From NCBI GenBank assembly GCA_031283825.1, contig JAITAZ010000100.1, positions 1 through 5,542 on the forward strand: DNA of 5,542 bases, in the 5' to 3' direction. The notes beneath the pieces were generated by a model. It did no database searches. It was not told where the DNA came from and worked only from the letters and a program-made list of their open reading frames with translations. The stretch is from Planctomycetaceae bacterium. Its GTDB lineage: Bacteria > Planctomycetota > Planctomycetia > Pirellulales > Thermoguttaceae. Each line of letters opens with the position of its first letter. The first letter of the stretch is position 1. The position numbers and the translations under genes were made by a program. Below, piece by piece: positions 5,481 through 5,542 of the stretch.

Positions 5481-5507
5481 CTCCTTTCGGTCAAATTTAT
5501 ATTTGAC
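5481..5507 (-). promoter_or_regulatory. 7-bp inverted repeat plus strong Shine-Dalgarno upstream of the small ORF
   Basis: GTCAAAT and ATTTGAC form a perfect 18-bp inverted repeat (5490-5507) around four bases. On the - strand it is followed after CGAA by AAAGGAG (5487-5481) and then the ATG at 5472. As DNA it could be a dimeric repressor's operator; as RNA, a small AT-rich hairpin next to the ribosome binding site. A TATAAA word lies within it. Sequence further upstream to the window edge shows no confident -35 box. Confidence 0.5.
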
Positions 5508-5542
5508 TCGATGGTTGTTTTTTGGTCGTCGAATAATTTACT

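Overview
The window looks like a repeat-rich, AT-rich stretch of a bacterial chromosome from the Planctomycetes (PVC group); the assignment is inferred. The main clue is the + strand gene at 3795-5009, whose C-terminal 260 residues carry motifs I associate with the DUF1207 family of exported, probably outer-membrane proteins. The second clue is the large exported protein on the - strand, which has a carbohydrate-binding-like front domain and an alpha/alpha-toroid-like rear domain, a combination common in planctomycete secretomes. Neither large gene has a clear Shine-Dalgarno sequence, which also fits that phylum.

Layout from left to right. 1-104 holds the right part of a palindromic element built on CACAGAG units; the window edge cuts it. 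118-142 is a terminator-like hairpin reading rightwards, and 145-211 is a 67-bp palindrome. 212-284 has only a short tandem duplication. 285-345 carries hairpins that follow, overlap and enter the 3' end of the first gene. 315-3122 (-) encodes a 935-residue exported protein with an Asn/Ser microsatellite linker in its middle. 3123-3794 is a 672-bp divergent intergenic region packed with repeats: a half-palindrome, a 200-bp inverted-repeat element with 12-bp tandem units in its loop, a GGGGACNNN array able to form a G-quadruplex, a copy of an 18-bp sequence also found in frame inside the large gene, and a perfect short hairpin. It ends in a good promoter for the + gene. 3795-5009 (+) is the DUF1207-like gene. 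5010-5409 contains a second, complete CACAGAG palindromic element and small hairpins. 5410-5507 holds a 20-codon - strand ORF with the only strong ribosome binding site in the window, preceded by a perfect 7-bp inverted repeat.

The two large genes are divergent. Both products appear exported and both have an Asn-rich low-complexity linker encoded by short tandem repeats. A joint role at the cell surface is possible, but nothing in the sequence proves it. I see no CRISPR array, transposase, RNA gene, toxin-antitoxin pair or recognisable defence system. The most notable content is the set of nested palindromic, MITE-like repeats and the G-quadruplex array, together with signs that repeat sequence has entered the coding sequence of the large gene.
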